From the NCBI GenBank assembly GCA_035249985.1, contig DATFFP010000079.1:1-24202 (forward strand): a DNA stretch of 24,202 bases, read 5' to 3'. Positions 7,650-15,497 of the stretch are shown piece by piece. The DNA is from JAICNG01 sp035249985 (lineage in GTDB: Bacteria; Gemmatimonadota; Gemmatimonadetes; Gemmatimonadales; Gemmatimonadaceae). Made by a program: the position numbers and the translations under genes. The first letter of the stretch is position 1. Each line of letters starts with the position of its first letter. Under the pieces are notes generated by a model. The model was not told where the DNA came from. It saw nothing but the letters and a program-made list of their open reading frames with translations, and made no database searches.

Positions 7650-8261
7650 CTATCCCGGAGAGGCGAGGCCCCGGAGAAATGCGATTGCCTCGTCCACCCG
7701 CTGGAAGCGGTCCTCGGACCGGTTGCCGCTCTCGTACTCGACCTGAATCGTGATGCCGATGACGCGACGGCCACCGCTCGTCTCTCTGCGCGCGGTCGCG
7801 TCGGGGCGGCCAGGCATGGACGTCCCGAGCAGCGTCAGCGTCTCGGCCCGCACGGCGTCGACCCCGGCACCAAGGGATTTGAGGACCTGCGCGGCAATCC
7901 CCCGCTCTTCGCGAAGCAGGCCCAGCAGTAGATGCTCCGTGCCGACGTACTCGTGATCGAGCTCGCGCGCCTCCGTCATTGCGAGCTCCAGCACCTTCTT
8001 CGCCCGCGACGTGTAGGGCAGATCGGGGCCGGTGGCCTGCGCTGTGACGCCTTTCCTCACATGACTCTCAATCCCTTCGACGACCTCGTGAAGATCGATG
8101 TGCAGGTTCCGCAGGACGGCCGCGGCCACGCCCTCACCCTCGCGGATGAGGCCGAGGAGAATGTGCTCCGTCCCCACATACTCATGGCGGAGACGCGCGG
8201 CTTCCTCGCGGGCCATCGCGAGAACCTTTCGCACTCGCTCAGTGAAGTTGTACCCGTTCAT
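7650..8261 (-). CDS. Stand-alone double Clp N-terminal domain protein
   Basis: A 203-aa protein with two tandem Clp_N (ClpA/ClpC N-terminal) repeats. The first (about 4-70) has FTERVRKVLAMAREEA and HEYVGTEHILLGLIREGEGVAA; the second (about 82-146) has YTSRAKKVLELAMTEA and HEYVGTEHLLLGLLREERGIAA. No AAA+ ATPase module follows. The tail (about 165-203) is a strand-like GITIQVEYESG followed by a helix (RVDEAIAFLRGL) that I do not recognise. In ClpC this domain receives substrates and adaptors, and ATPase-less forms may act as adaptors or decoys for a full ClpC elsewhere in the genome; that role is inferred. A GCGAGGC-like ribosome site precedes the ATG. The gene diverges from the AlkD-like gene across a 358-bp gap. 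Confidence 0.9.
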   Translation of the reverse strand: MNGYNFTERVRKVLAMAREEAARLRHEYVGTEHILLGLIREGEGVAAAVLRNLHIDLHEVVEGIESHVRKGVTAQATGPDLPYTSRAKKVLELAMTEARELDHEYVGTEHLLLGLLREERGIAAQVLKSLGAGVDAVRAETLTLLGTSMPGRPDATARRETSGGRRVIGITIQVEYESGNRSEDRFQRVDEAIAFLRGLASPG

Positions 8262-8619
8262 GGCTGCCTCGCTGTGCTATTGGTGCTCTATCGTGGATCT
8301 GAGCTCGAACAGTGGAATCGCGGAAGGCCGCAACAACTGTAACTGCGACGGCGTTGACCACGGATTACACGGATGCAGAACGGCAAGCTGCACGGATACG
8401 ACAACGGTAACCGCAAGGGCTTTTTGAAACGGCTCCAAGTAAAAGAGCGTGATTGCTTGTTGCGCCTTACCACGCATCGGGGGTGCAGCTCTAAAAATCC
8501 TTCGCAGTTGACGTATCCGTGCAGTTTGTCCTTCACATCGGCGTCAATCCGTGTCCAACGCTTTTGCGTTCTCGCGGCCTGCGCCGGATCCTCACCTCCC
8601 AACCTGGGCCCATGAGCGT
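8262..8619. other. 358-bp divergent intergenic region
   Basis: No convincing gene lies between the Clp_N start (8261) and the AlkD-like start (8620). Most of the stretch is the long imperfect inverted repeat described separately (8351-8561). The flanks must hold the promoters for both divergent genes, but I could not pick out confident -35/-10 pairs on either strand. Confidence 0.7.
8351..8561. repeat. Intergenic long imperfect inverted repeat (element B)
   Basis: The left arm (about 8351-8426) and right arm (about 8491-8561) are complementary over roughly three quarters of their length with small gaps. Paired blocks include GCGTTG, CACGGATT and a perfect 13-mer CTGCACGGATACG, ending in a matching TTTTT/AAAAA block. 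The left arm includes the 9-bp repeat CACGGATTA-CACGGATG, which resembles the arms of the element at 13124-13307. The loop is about 64 nt. It sits between divergent genes, so it is not a shared terminator. Confidence 0.75.
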
Positions 8620-9339
8620 ATGGCAAGATCAAAGACCGCGAAAGCCTCCGCCCCGAACCAAGCCCGCGAAGCGCTGACCTGGCTCGAACGGAAGGGAACG
8701 AAGAAGAATCGCGATGGCATGGCGCGGTATGCGATCGTGGCACCAAAGGCCTTCGGCGTCTCCGTCGCGGACATCCGGATGCTTGGGACGAAGCTCGGGC
8801 GCGATCACGAGCTCGCCGCGGCGCTTTGGGACAGCGGCTGGTACGAAGCGCGGATGCTGACCGCGTTCGTCGAGGAGCCCCACCGTGTCACGCCGGCGCA
8901 GATGGACCGGTGGGCGCGGGATTTCGACAACTGGGCGATTTGCGACGCGCTGTGCTTTCATCTGTTCGACCGCACTCCACACGCCTGGCGGAAAATCGAG
9001 CAGTGGAGCAGCAAGCGCGAGGAGTTCGTCAAGCGCGCGGCGTTTGCGCTGCTGGCCAGCGTCGCCCTTCACGACAAGGACGCGCCTGATGCGCCATTCC
9101 TGCGGTCGCTTCGCTTCATCGAGAGCGCCGCGACCGACGAGCGCAACTTCGTGAAGAAGGGGGTGAGCTGGGCGCTGCGCTCCGTGGGAAGGCGCAACAA
9201 GAAGCTCAACGCAGCGTCGCTCGAGGTGGCGAAGCGGTTGTCCGAGTCGAAGGAGAGTGCGCCACGCTGGGTCGGAAAGGACGCACTCAGGGAGCTGGCG
9301 AGCGCGGCCGTGCAGCGTCGGCTGAAGCCCGCGCGCTGA
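8620..9339 (+). CDS. AlkD-like DNA alkylation repair protein (HEAT-like repeat glycosylase)
   Basis: A 239-aa, all-helical, soluble protein of the AlkC/AlkD (DNA alkylation repair) family, which removes positively charged alkylated bases such as N3- and N7-alkylpurines. Family marks are the DNWAICDALC segment, with Trp105 and Asp109 spaced as Trp109/Asp113 of Bacillus cereus AlkD, plus Arg139 in EEFVKRAAFALLA and Trp184 in FVKKGVSWALRSVG; the counterparts of the last two are Arg148 and Trp187. The assignments for Arg139 and Trp184 come from motif order, not a computed alignment. The ATG at 8620 starts a Lys/Ala-rich leader; upstream in-frame starts would fall inside the intergenic repeat. No clear Shine-Dalgarno is seen. 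The last 53 bp overlap, tail to tail, the end of the convergent FG-GAP gene. Confidence 0.88.
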   Translation: MARSKTAKASAPNQAREALTWLERKGTKKNRDGMARYAIVAPKAFGVSVADIRMLGTKLGRDHELAAALWDSGWYEARMLTAFVEEPHRVTPAQMDRWARDFDNWAICDALCFHLFDRTPHAWRKIEQWSSKREEFVKRAAFALLASVALHDKDAPDAPFLRSLRFIESAATDERNFVKKGVSWALRSVGRRNKKLNAASLEVAKRLSESKESAPRWVGKDALRELASAAVQRRLKPAR

Positions 9340-12300
9340 CGACCCGCGTTTGGCTCGATGCGCGCACCGGCCGCAGCAGTTGAAGACGGTCGTTGTTTCG
9401 CGCGACGGCGACCACTCGCCCACTCGAATGCCGCAGCGGCTTCATGTCGCGCACCTGCCCCTGGATGAGCACCCCAGTCTCCGCCAGGTCTACCGAGCGG
9501 AACCGGCCCGCCCCGTCTCCGCGCAGCAGCAGACCGTAGCTCGCGTCGTAGCGGCCGAGCAGGGGTGTCACGCCGTCGAAGTTGCCGCCGAGCAGAATAT
9601 CGACGTGGCCGTCGCCATCGAAGTCCTCGGCCATGGCTGCGTAGACCGGCGCGAGTTGCGCCTCGACGGGCAGTGGCTGAAGCTCGAACGTGCCGTTGCC
9701 CCGGTTCACCGCCAGCGCGCTCGCGAACTGATACGCTTCGAGGACGGTGGCCCTTTCGAGTTGATCGCGCGGGAAGATGTCCTCGACGCGGGCCGCGCCG
9801 AATTTCGCGTACGAATCGTACTTGCTCCGGAGCTGCGGCATCGCGCGCACGAAGTCATCGCGTCCCATCAGCGGATAGCTCACGCCGTTCTTGTAGAACG
9901 TCAGGACCTGCTTGAGCGCATCGGTCTCGAAGAAATCGTGCACGTAAAGCCGAGCGGGCTCGTCCTCCGAGGCGCGGATGTACGAATTGAGACCGAGGTT
10001 GCCGAGCACGAGATCAGCGCGACCGTCAGCGTTCACGTCGGCGGCAGTCACTGAATTCCACCACCCGTGGCTGCGCTCGAAGCCGTCGATGCGGACCTTC
10101 TGCAGTCTGCCGCCGGCCGCATTCCGCAGGATCGTTACCGGCATCCACTCGCCGACGACGACGAGGTCGAGCCGAGAGTCGCCGTCGTAGTCCGTCCACG
10201 TCGCGGAGGCGACCATGCCGATGCGGGAAAGCTCCGGCGCCTTCTCGCGGGTGACGTCGGTGAAGCGGCCGCTGCCGTCGTTCTGAAGGAGATGGCTCGC
10301 TGGCGTGAGGCCATAGCTCCGTGCGACAACGCGACTGCCGATGAAGAGATCAGTGTGCCCGTCACCGTTGAAGTCGCCTGGCGCTACGGTCGATCCGTTT
10401 TCGAAGATCGCCGGCAGGGCGTCGCTCGCGCGCCGAAAGTTGCCGCGCCCATCATTGATGTAGAGTCGGTCGCGGAGGGCTTCGTGTTCCCCCCAGAACT
10501 CGTTTCCCCCGCTCACGACGTAGAGATCCGCGTGTCCATCACCGTTCGCGTCGAAGAACGCCGCGTCCACGTCTTCGTGCAGACTGTCGGCGTTGAACAC
10601 GTGCTCGCTGCTCGGGCGGAAGCTGCCGTCGCGGCGCTGCACGAGCAGGCGACCCGCCTGCCATTTCGCGCCACCGATGTAGATGTCGTCCAACCCATCG
10701 CCGTTCACGTCGCCGGTGGCGAGAGCGGGACCCTCCGTGGAAAGCCGGTGCGGAATGAACGGCTCGCGGTTGTAGTCGAAGAACATGTTCTCGCGATGCG
10801 TGAAGTCCATCCGCCCCTCGCTGGTCACGTCCGCGAACAGGGGCGCCAACGTCGAGGGCGTGTACTCGTAGCGGCCCGCGGCCTCTCGCTGCCAGAGCGT
10901 CAGGGTGCCATCGACCGCCACGTTGGTCAGGACCTGCCAACGCCGGTCGGGCCAGATCACGGTGAGTGAGTCGATCGTCGGCGTGGAGCCCAGCCCGAAA
11001 TGCAGGCGCGGCTCGACCGACGACTGGAAGCCGCGCGTCGGCATCTGCTCGAGCATCTGGCGCGTAGCACCATGCCTGACGATGACCTTGGCGCCAATGC
11101 CCGCGGTGTTCGCCCCCTCACCGCGCAACGCAACCGTCAGGAAGTGACCTCCCTTCTCCCGCGCGCGGCTCTTGTAGATCCTGGCCGGCCCGTTGACGGT
11201 GTTCACGATGAGGTCGAGCGCGCCATCGTTGTCGAGGTCGGCGTACGCCGCGCCGTTCGAGAAGCCCGGCTGCGCCAGCCCCCACGCGTCCGCCTGATTG
11301 GTGAACGTCAGGTCGCCGTTGTTGCGAAACGCAAAGCTCGCCAACGGCACCTGCGGCATGTGCTGTAGCAACGTCATGTTCTGCTCGGTGAGACGATCGG
11401 GCAGCGACATGGCGAGCGTGCGCTGGAACTCGGTGTTGCTGACGAAGTCGATGTAGTCGAGGTCGTTCGGACGGCGGTAGATCCCGTTCGTGATGTACAG
11501 ATCCTTGAGCCCGTCGTTATCGAGATCGGCGAAGAGGGGCGCCCAGCTCCAATCCGTCGCGTATACGCCGGCGAGGTATCCGACTTCGCTGAATTGTCCG
11601 GCTCCGCGGTTGAGCTGCAGCGTGTTGCGCGCGAACTGGGGGTGATAGCCGGCCTTCACCTTCAGATCGTAGATGTTGAAGTCTTCGGCGTTCGCGGACG
11701 TCTTGAGAATGTCTTCGCGATCCGGCAGCATGTCGACCACGATGAGATCGGGCCGGCCATCGTTGTTGTAGTCGGCGGCGTCGACGCCCATGGAGGAACG
11801 GCTCGTGTGCCCCGTCGCGCGGCCGATGGATTCTGTGAAGGTGCCGTCGCAGTTGTTGATATAGAGAAAATCGGTCTCCTGAAAATCGTTGGCGACGAAG
11901 AGGTCGGGGCATCCGTCGAGGGTCAGGTCACTGGCGATGACGCCAAGCCCATATCCCTCCACGCCGCCATGGATCCCCGCCGTTTCGCTCACGTCGACGA
12001 AGCGATTCCCGTCGTTTCGAAAGAACCGGTCTCCGGCCCTGGGGTGTCGCGGTGATCGCTGCGGCTTGTTGCTCACCGATCGCTCGAGGTGGATCGAGTT
12101 GTTGAGCAGGTACATGTCCAGATCGCCGTCGACGTCGTAATCGAAGAACGCCGCCTGGGTCGAGTAGCCGGCGTGCGTCAGGCCGTACTCCTGCGTGCGA
12201 TCAGTGAAGGTGCGGTCCCCGTTGTTGATGTAGAGGATGTTGCGGCCCTTCATGGTCAGGTAGTTGACCGCCGACACGTAGAGATCGAGATGGCCATCGC

Positions 12301-12712
12301 CGTTGACGTCGGCCATCGTGACGCCGCTGGACCATCCCTCCGGTCCTTGAACCCCGGCGTTGTCCGTGATGTCCTCGAACCGGAAGTTGCCTTTGTTGAG
12401 GTAGAGCCGGTCTGGGCCGAGGTTCGAGGTGAAGTACAGATCGGTGAGGCCGTCGTTGTCGATGTCCCCTGCCGCAACGCCCCCACCGTTGTAGTAGTAC
12501 AGGTAGTTCAGGATGTTGAACTCGCGGCTCTCCGGCAGCTCGTTGACGAACGTGATGCCCGTCTCCTCGGGCAGGAGGAGTTCGAACAGCGGTGTGGAGC
12601 TCTCGGCGCGATCGCACGCCGCGAGCGCCACGGCGGAAGCGGCGACGGTCGTAAGACGACGAAACGAAAGGGCGAGGGCGGCAGTGATGCGATGCACGTT
12701 GATTCTAGACAT
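9287..12712 (-). CDS. FG-GAP/VCBS repeat lipoprotein with ASPIC/UnbV domain (CRTAC-like), paralogue 1
   Basis: An 1141-aa exported protein. The N-terminus has a lipoprotein signal ending LAAC33, so it should be anchored in the outer membrane or periplasm. Thirteen Ca-binding loops of the form DxDxDG follow, for example DIDNDGLTDLY, DVNGDGHLDLY, DLDNDGALDLI and DFDGDGHVDIL, indicating FG-GAP beta-propeller blades. The ASPIC/UnbV domain (about 525-605) ends with the signature LHFGLGSTPTIDSLTVIWPDRRW. The C-terminal block GNFDGVTPLLGRYDASYGLLLRGDG is shared with the paralogue at 17478-20894, with the thirteen loops in matching order. Start: ATG 12712, with a TTG immediately before it; neither has a strong ribosome site. 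The GxxExxY gene starts only 16 bp away on the other strand. Function is unknown; such proteins are presumed adhesive or ligand-binding. Confidence 0.92.
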   Translation of the reverse strand: MSRINVHRITAALALSFRRLTTVAASAVALAACDRAESSTPLFELLLPEETGITFVNELPESREFNILNYLYYYNGGGVAAGDIDNDGLTDLYFTSNLGPDRLYLNKGNFRFEDITDNAGVQGPEGWSSGVTMADVNGDGHLDLYVSAVNYLTMKGRNILYINNGDRTFTDRTQEYGLTHAGYSTQAAFFDYDVDGDLDMYLLNNSIHLERSVSNKPQRSPRHPRAGDRFFRNDGNRFVDVSETAGIHGGVEGYGLGVIASDLTLDGCPDLFVANDFQETDFLYINNCDGTFTESIGRATGHTSRSSMGVDAADYNNDGRPDLIVVDMLPDREDILKTSANAEDFNIYDLKVKAGYHPQFARNTLQLNRGAGQFSEVGYLAGVYATDWSWAPLFADLDNDGLKDLYITNGIYRRPNDLDYIDFVSNTEFQRTLAMSLPDRLTEQNMTLLQHMPQVPLASFAFRNNGDLTFTNQADAWGLAQPGFSNGAAYADLDNDGALDLIVNTVNGPARIYKSRAREKGGHFLTVALRGEGANTAGIGAKVIVRHGATRQMLEQMPTRGFQSSVEPRLHFGLGSTPTIDSLTVIWPDRRWQVLTNVAVDGTLTLWQREAAGRYEYTPSTLAPLFADVTSEGRMDFTHRENMFFDYNREPFIPHRLSTEGPALATGDVNGDGLDDIYIGGAKWQAGRLLVQRRDGSFRPSSEHVFNADSLHEDVDAAFFDANGDGHADLYVVSGGNEFWGEHEALRDRLYINDGRGNFRRASDALPAIFENGSTVAPGDFNGDGHTDLFIGSRVVARSYGLTPASHLLQNDGSGRFTDVTREKAPELSRIGMVASATWTDYDGDSRLDLVVVGEWMPVTILRNAAGGRLQKVRIDGFERSHGWWNSVTAADVNADGRADLVLGNLGLNSYIRASEDEPARLYVHDFFETDALKQVLTFYKNGVSYPLMGRDDFVRAMPQLRSKYDSYAKFGAARVEDIFPRDQLERATVLEAYQFASALAVNRGNGTFELQPLPVEAQLAPVYAAMAEDFDGDGHVDILLGGNFDGVTPLLGRYDASYGLLLRGDGAGRFRSVDLAETGVLIQGQVRDMKPLRHSSGRVVAVARNNDRLQLLRPVRASSQTRVVSARASADAARPRSPAP

Positions 12713-12728
12713 CAACTGAAGTTAGGCG

Positions 12729-13154
12729 ATGGCCCGGCATGACTTGATCGAGGAGCGGCTGACGCATTCCGCCATCGGCGCGTTCTTCGACGTATACAAC
12801 ACGCTCGGTTTCGGATTCCTCGAATCGGTCTATGTCCTGTGCCTGGAACGAGAGCTTGCTGTCCGCGGCCATAAGGTCAGTCGCGAAGTATGGGTGCCCG
12901 TGCTGTACAAAGGTGAGGAGGTATGCAAACAGCGCCTGGATATGGTCGTAGACGGGAAGCTCATCATCGAAATCAAGGCAACTCCGGACTTGCCTAAAAC
13001 AGCTACGCGCCAGCTGTACAACTACCTTCGGGTTACCGCTCTGAGGGTCGGCTTGTTATTCCATTTTGGGTCCGAACCCAAGTTCTATCGTCTCGTCGGG
13101 CCGCGTCAGGCTGACATCACGAACGGGGGCAGTCGAAACGGATCACACGGATAA
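12729..13154 (+). CDS. GxxExxY-family protein (PDDEXK_3-like)
   Basis: A 141-aa protein carrying the name-giving motif Gly29-x-x-Glu32-x-x-Tyr35 in GFGFLESVY. It also has the nuclease-like core Asp71 (QRLDMVVDG) with Glu81-x-Lys83 (LIIEIKA), then QLYNYLR. This matches the PDDEXK-related family of small GxxExxY proteins; activity is unproven. The family is commonly dispersed in several copies per genome. Base composition is visibly less GC-rich than the neighbours, as in the stretch around 12970-13015. The start is 16 bp from that of the divergent FG-GAP gene, leaving no room for normal promoters. The last ten codons and the TAA stop lie inside the left arm of the inverted repeat at 13124-13307, so the usual C-terminus has probably been replaced by repeat-encoded residues (NGGSRNGSHG). 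Confidence 0.9.
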   Translation: MARHDLIEERLTHSAIGAFFDVYNTLGFGFLESVYVLCLERELAVRGHKVSREVWVPVLYKGEEVCKQRLDMVVDGKLIIEIKATPDLPKTATRQLYNYLRVTALRVGLLFHFGSEPKFYRLVGPRQADITNGGSRNGSHG

Positions 13155-13307
13155 TCGGAAGCTGCCGGATCTGTTCCATGGCGCCTGATCCCTCCTCGCG
13201 CGGTTACAAAATTTTTTTTCTCTTGCTGCTGGAGTGGAAAGTTCAATGCCCAGCGATCAGATCCTGCCTCTTCCGTTCATCCGTGTGATCCGTTTCGACC
13301 GCCCCCG
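13124..13307. repeat. Long inverted repeat with 50-bp arms, overlapping the GxxExxY 3' end (element C)
   Basis: The left arm 13124-13173 pairs with the right arm 13258-13307 at 44 of 50 positions, separated by an 84-nt loop. The core reads CGAAACGGATCACACGGAT, including the 9-bp period ACGGATCAC-ACGGAT. The loop contains an 8-T run near 13212-13219 and the 14-mer CCTGATCCCTCCTC, which also occurs in the pts spacer. The element lies between the convergent ends of the GxxExxY and GH97 genes. The arms resemble those of element B. Confidence 0.88.
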
Positions 13308-13349
13308 GTAAGAGATCTCAGCCAGATATTGCAGTTCTAGAAGACGAGC

Positions 13350-15404
13350 TCAACGCGCCGGTCGAATGCGAATCGCCTGCCCACCACCCGGCGCCAGCAC
13401 CAATCGCAGCGTCGATGCAGAGGTGACGGGGCGCCGCGAAATGGCCACCGGCAACGGGTTCGTGAGCCAATGCGCGTTCGGTCCGTCGGCATAAATCTCG
13501 GCCACGTAGCTCCGCCCCCGCGGCAGGAACGACAGCGGCACGGTGAATGTCCGCGCCTCCTCATCGGTGATTGCGCCGACGAACCACTCCGGACTGTTGC
13601 GCGCCTTGCGCGCAACGACCACGTAATCGCCGATCCGTCCGTCGATTACGCGCGTCGTGTCCCAATCCACCGCGACATCGCGGATGAACTGGAAGGCCGG
13701 CTGGTTCGCGTAATTCTCCGGAAGGTCGGCCGCCATGTGCATCGGGGAGTACAGCGTCACGTACAGTGCAAGCTGCTTGGCCAGCGTGGTACGAACGCGC
13801 GATTCCTCAGGGCGCCGAGGACGACCCGTGCTTCGCTCGTAGAGGATGTCGAAGATGCCCGGCGTGAAATCCATCGGGCCGGCGAGGAGCCGCGTGAAAA
13901 ACAGAATCGTCTCGTGCTCGGGAGGATTGCCTCCCTCACTGCCCCAGGCGTTGTACTCCTGCCCGCGCGCGCCCTCGCGCGTCATCATGTTCGGCCAGGT
14001 GCGCCGCTCCCCGGTGTCGTGAATCGGCTCGTGCACGTCGAGCATGATGCCGTACTTCGCCGCCGTCTCGATCACCTTCCGATGGTGGCGCACGGCGAAC
14101 TGCGAGTAATGCGAGTGGCCGCCGCCGACCGTGTCGGTGACGTAGCCCGACTTGATGGCATCGATCCCGAGCGAGCGGTAGAGCGCGAACGCGCTGTCCA
14201 TCTGACGTTCGTAGTTCTCGAGGCCACCCGACGTCTCGTTATGCGCGATCAGCTTGACGCCCTTCTGCCTCGCGTACGCGGCGAGGCCCGGCAGGTCATA
14301 ATCGGGATACGCCTGCGTGAACGAAAAGGCGTTGCGGTTGGCGATCCAGTCACCATCCCAGCCGACGTTCCACCCCTCGACGAGCACGCCGCCCAGGCCG
14401 TTGGCCGCGGCGAAGTCGATGTACCGCCTCGTGTTCTCCGTCGTCGCGCCATGCTTGGGGCCCGAGCCCCACGTCATCGTACCGATGTGCATCCCCCACC
14501 AGATGCCCACGTATTTCATCGGCTTGATCCACTCCGTATTCGCGATCGCGCTCGGCGGGTTGAGGTTCAGCCCCAGCACCGACGGTGAGAGATCGGTCGC
14601 CCGATCCGCGATCTGAATCGTCCGCCACGGCGTGATGAAGGGCGTTCTCCCGCGAACCTTGATTCCATCCGCCCACGGCGCCAGCGTCGCGCGCAGCGTT
14701 CGCGCCTCCATCCCGCGCCCGGCGAGGAACATTCGAGCATAGTCGACCAGGTGGGCTTCATGAATGACGATGAACGTGCGCCGGTCGCGCGTCTCCATCG
14801 TCAGCGGCGTCTGCACACTGTCGATCACACTCACCGGCGATGATGAATAGAGCATCTCGGACCGGTCGAGCCGCGGGCGGTTGGACGGGATCCACCAGGC
14901 GCGCGCGTCGTCCGCCATCGCGAACTCCGTGAGCTCCTGCATGATCGCGAACTCGCCCAGCCCGGGCTGCTCCGGCAATTCGTACCGGAAGCCCACGCCG
15001 TCATTGAAGACCCGGAACACGACCACCAGCTGTCTGTTCCCGGGCGCGCCTTCACTCACGGAAATGCGACGCTCGTTATGGCGGTCCCGGACGCGCGCGA
15101 CCTCTCCCCACGGCTGCGTCCACACCGTGTCCACCGTGCTCGAAGTCGAGCCGGTGATGCGCAGTCCGTCGCGCAGCGGCGGGGCCCCCTGAAACTCGAA
15201 GCCCAGGCGCGACGGGAGGAAGAGCGCGCGATTGTCGCGCTGGATGCTGTAGTAGAGCCCGCCCTCTCGAACGTCGACCGTGACTACGGTCCGGCCGTCA
15301 GGCGATTCCACACGCACCGGGGCCTGGGCCGTCGCGGCCGCGGTGAACGTCAAGAACGTTGCGGCGAGTGTCAGGCCGGGGATTGGTCGCATCCTCATGG
15401 GCAT
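13350..15404 (-). CDS. Secreted GH97 glycoside hydrolase (SusB-like alpha-glucosidase/alpha-galactosidase)
   Basis: A 684-aa exported enzyme; the first about 27 residues are a signal peptide ending ATAQA. The N-terminal beta-sandwich (about 28-285) is followed by a (beta/alpha)8 barrel containing the GH97 strings YVGIWWGMHIGTMTWG, VLVEGWNVGWDGDW, LIAHNETSGG, LDVHEPIHDTG and GGNPPEHETILFFTRLLAGPMDFTPG. The glutamates in HNE (390), HEP (459) and PPEHE (496, 498), together with Gly420 in IKSGYV, favour the inverting SusB-like alpha-glucosidase subgroup over the retaining alpha-galactosidases. That subtype call is from memory, not alignment. A C-terminal beta domain ends at 13350. ATGs at 15404, 15398 and 15392 are all possible starts. 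The gene diverges from the plug lipoprotein across 93 bp and is not contiguous with susCD. Confidence 0.93.
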   Translation of the reverse strand: MPMRMRPIPGLTLAATFLTFTAAATAQAPVRVESPDGRTVVTVDVREGGLYYSIQRDNRALFLPSRLGFEFQGAPPLRDGLRITGSTSSTVDTVWTQPWGEVARVRDRHNERRISVSEGAPGNRQLVVVFRVFNDGVGFRYELPEQPGLGEFAIMQELTEFAMADDARAWWIPSNRPRLDRSEMLYSSSPVSVIDSVQTPLTMETRDRRTFIVIHEAHLVDYARMFLAGRGMEARTLRATLAPWADGIKVRGRTPFITPWRTIQIADRATDLSPSVLGLNLNPPSAIANTEWIKPMKYVGIWWGMHIGTMTWGSGPKHGATTENTRRYIDFAAANGLGGVLVEGWNVGWDGDWIANRNAFSFTQAYPDYDLPGLAAYARQKGVKLIAHNETSGGLENYERQMDSAFALYRSLGIDAIKSGYVTDTVGGGHSHYSQFAVRHHRKVIETAAKYGIMLDVHEPIHDTGERRTWPNMMTREGARGQEYNAWGSEGGNPPEHETILFFTRLLAGPMDFTPGIFDILYERSTGRPRRPEESRVRTTLAKQLALYVTLYSPMHMAADLPENYANQPAFQFIRDVAVDWDTTRVIDGRIGDYVVVARKARNSPEWFVGAITDEEARTFTVPLSFLPRGRSYVAEIYADGPNAHWLTNPLPVAISRRPVTSASTLRLVLAPGGGQAIRIRPAR

Positions 15405-15447
15405 CTCAGTGGTCGTCTCGTGGGTGGGCGGAAAGCCGTGCGCGTTG

Positions 15448-15453
15448 TATATT
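15448..15453 (+). promoter_or_regulatory. Possible -10 element (TATATT) for the plug lipoprotein gene
   Basis: In the 93-bp spacer between the divergent GH97 and plug genes, TATATT lies 45 bp upstream of the plug start in an otherwise GC-rich context. It is followed by the 10-bp palindrome AGGAGCTCCT (15456-15465). No convincing -35 element is seen, so this is a weak call. Confidence 0.3.
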
Positions 15454-15497
15454 CTAGGAGCTCCTCACAACCAGCCCCTTCTTTGCCCGAGGTTCCA

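Noticed and set aside
9287..12712. FG-GAP protein as an RTX toxin or integrin-like adhesin
   Set aside because: The Ca-loops are DxDxDG propeller loops with an ASPIC/UnbV domain, not GGxGxDxUx RTX nonapeptides; no toxin or secretion domain is visible.
13124..13307. Inverted repeat as the ends of a transposase-bearing IS
   Set aside because: The interval between the arms is only 84 nt, no transposase is present, and no flanking target duplication is evident; a non-autonomous element stays possible.
13470..14588. 372-codon open frame on + opposite GH97
   Set aside because: It mirrors the GC-rich GH97 gene, which carries clear family motifs; the + product is Arg/His-rich and matches no family I know.
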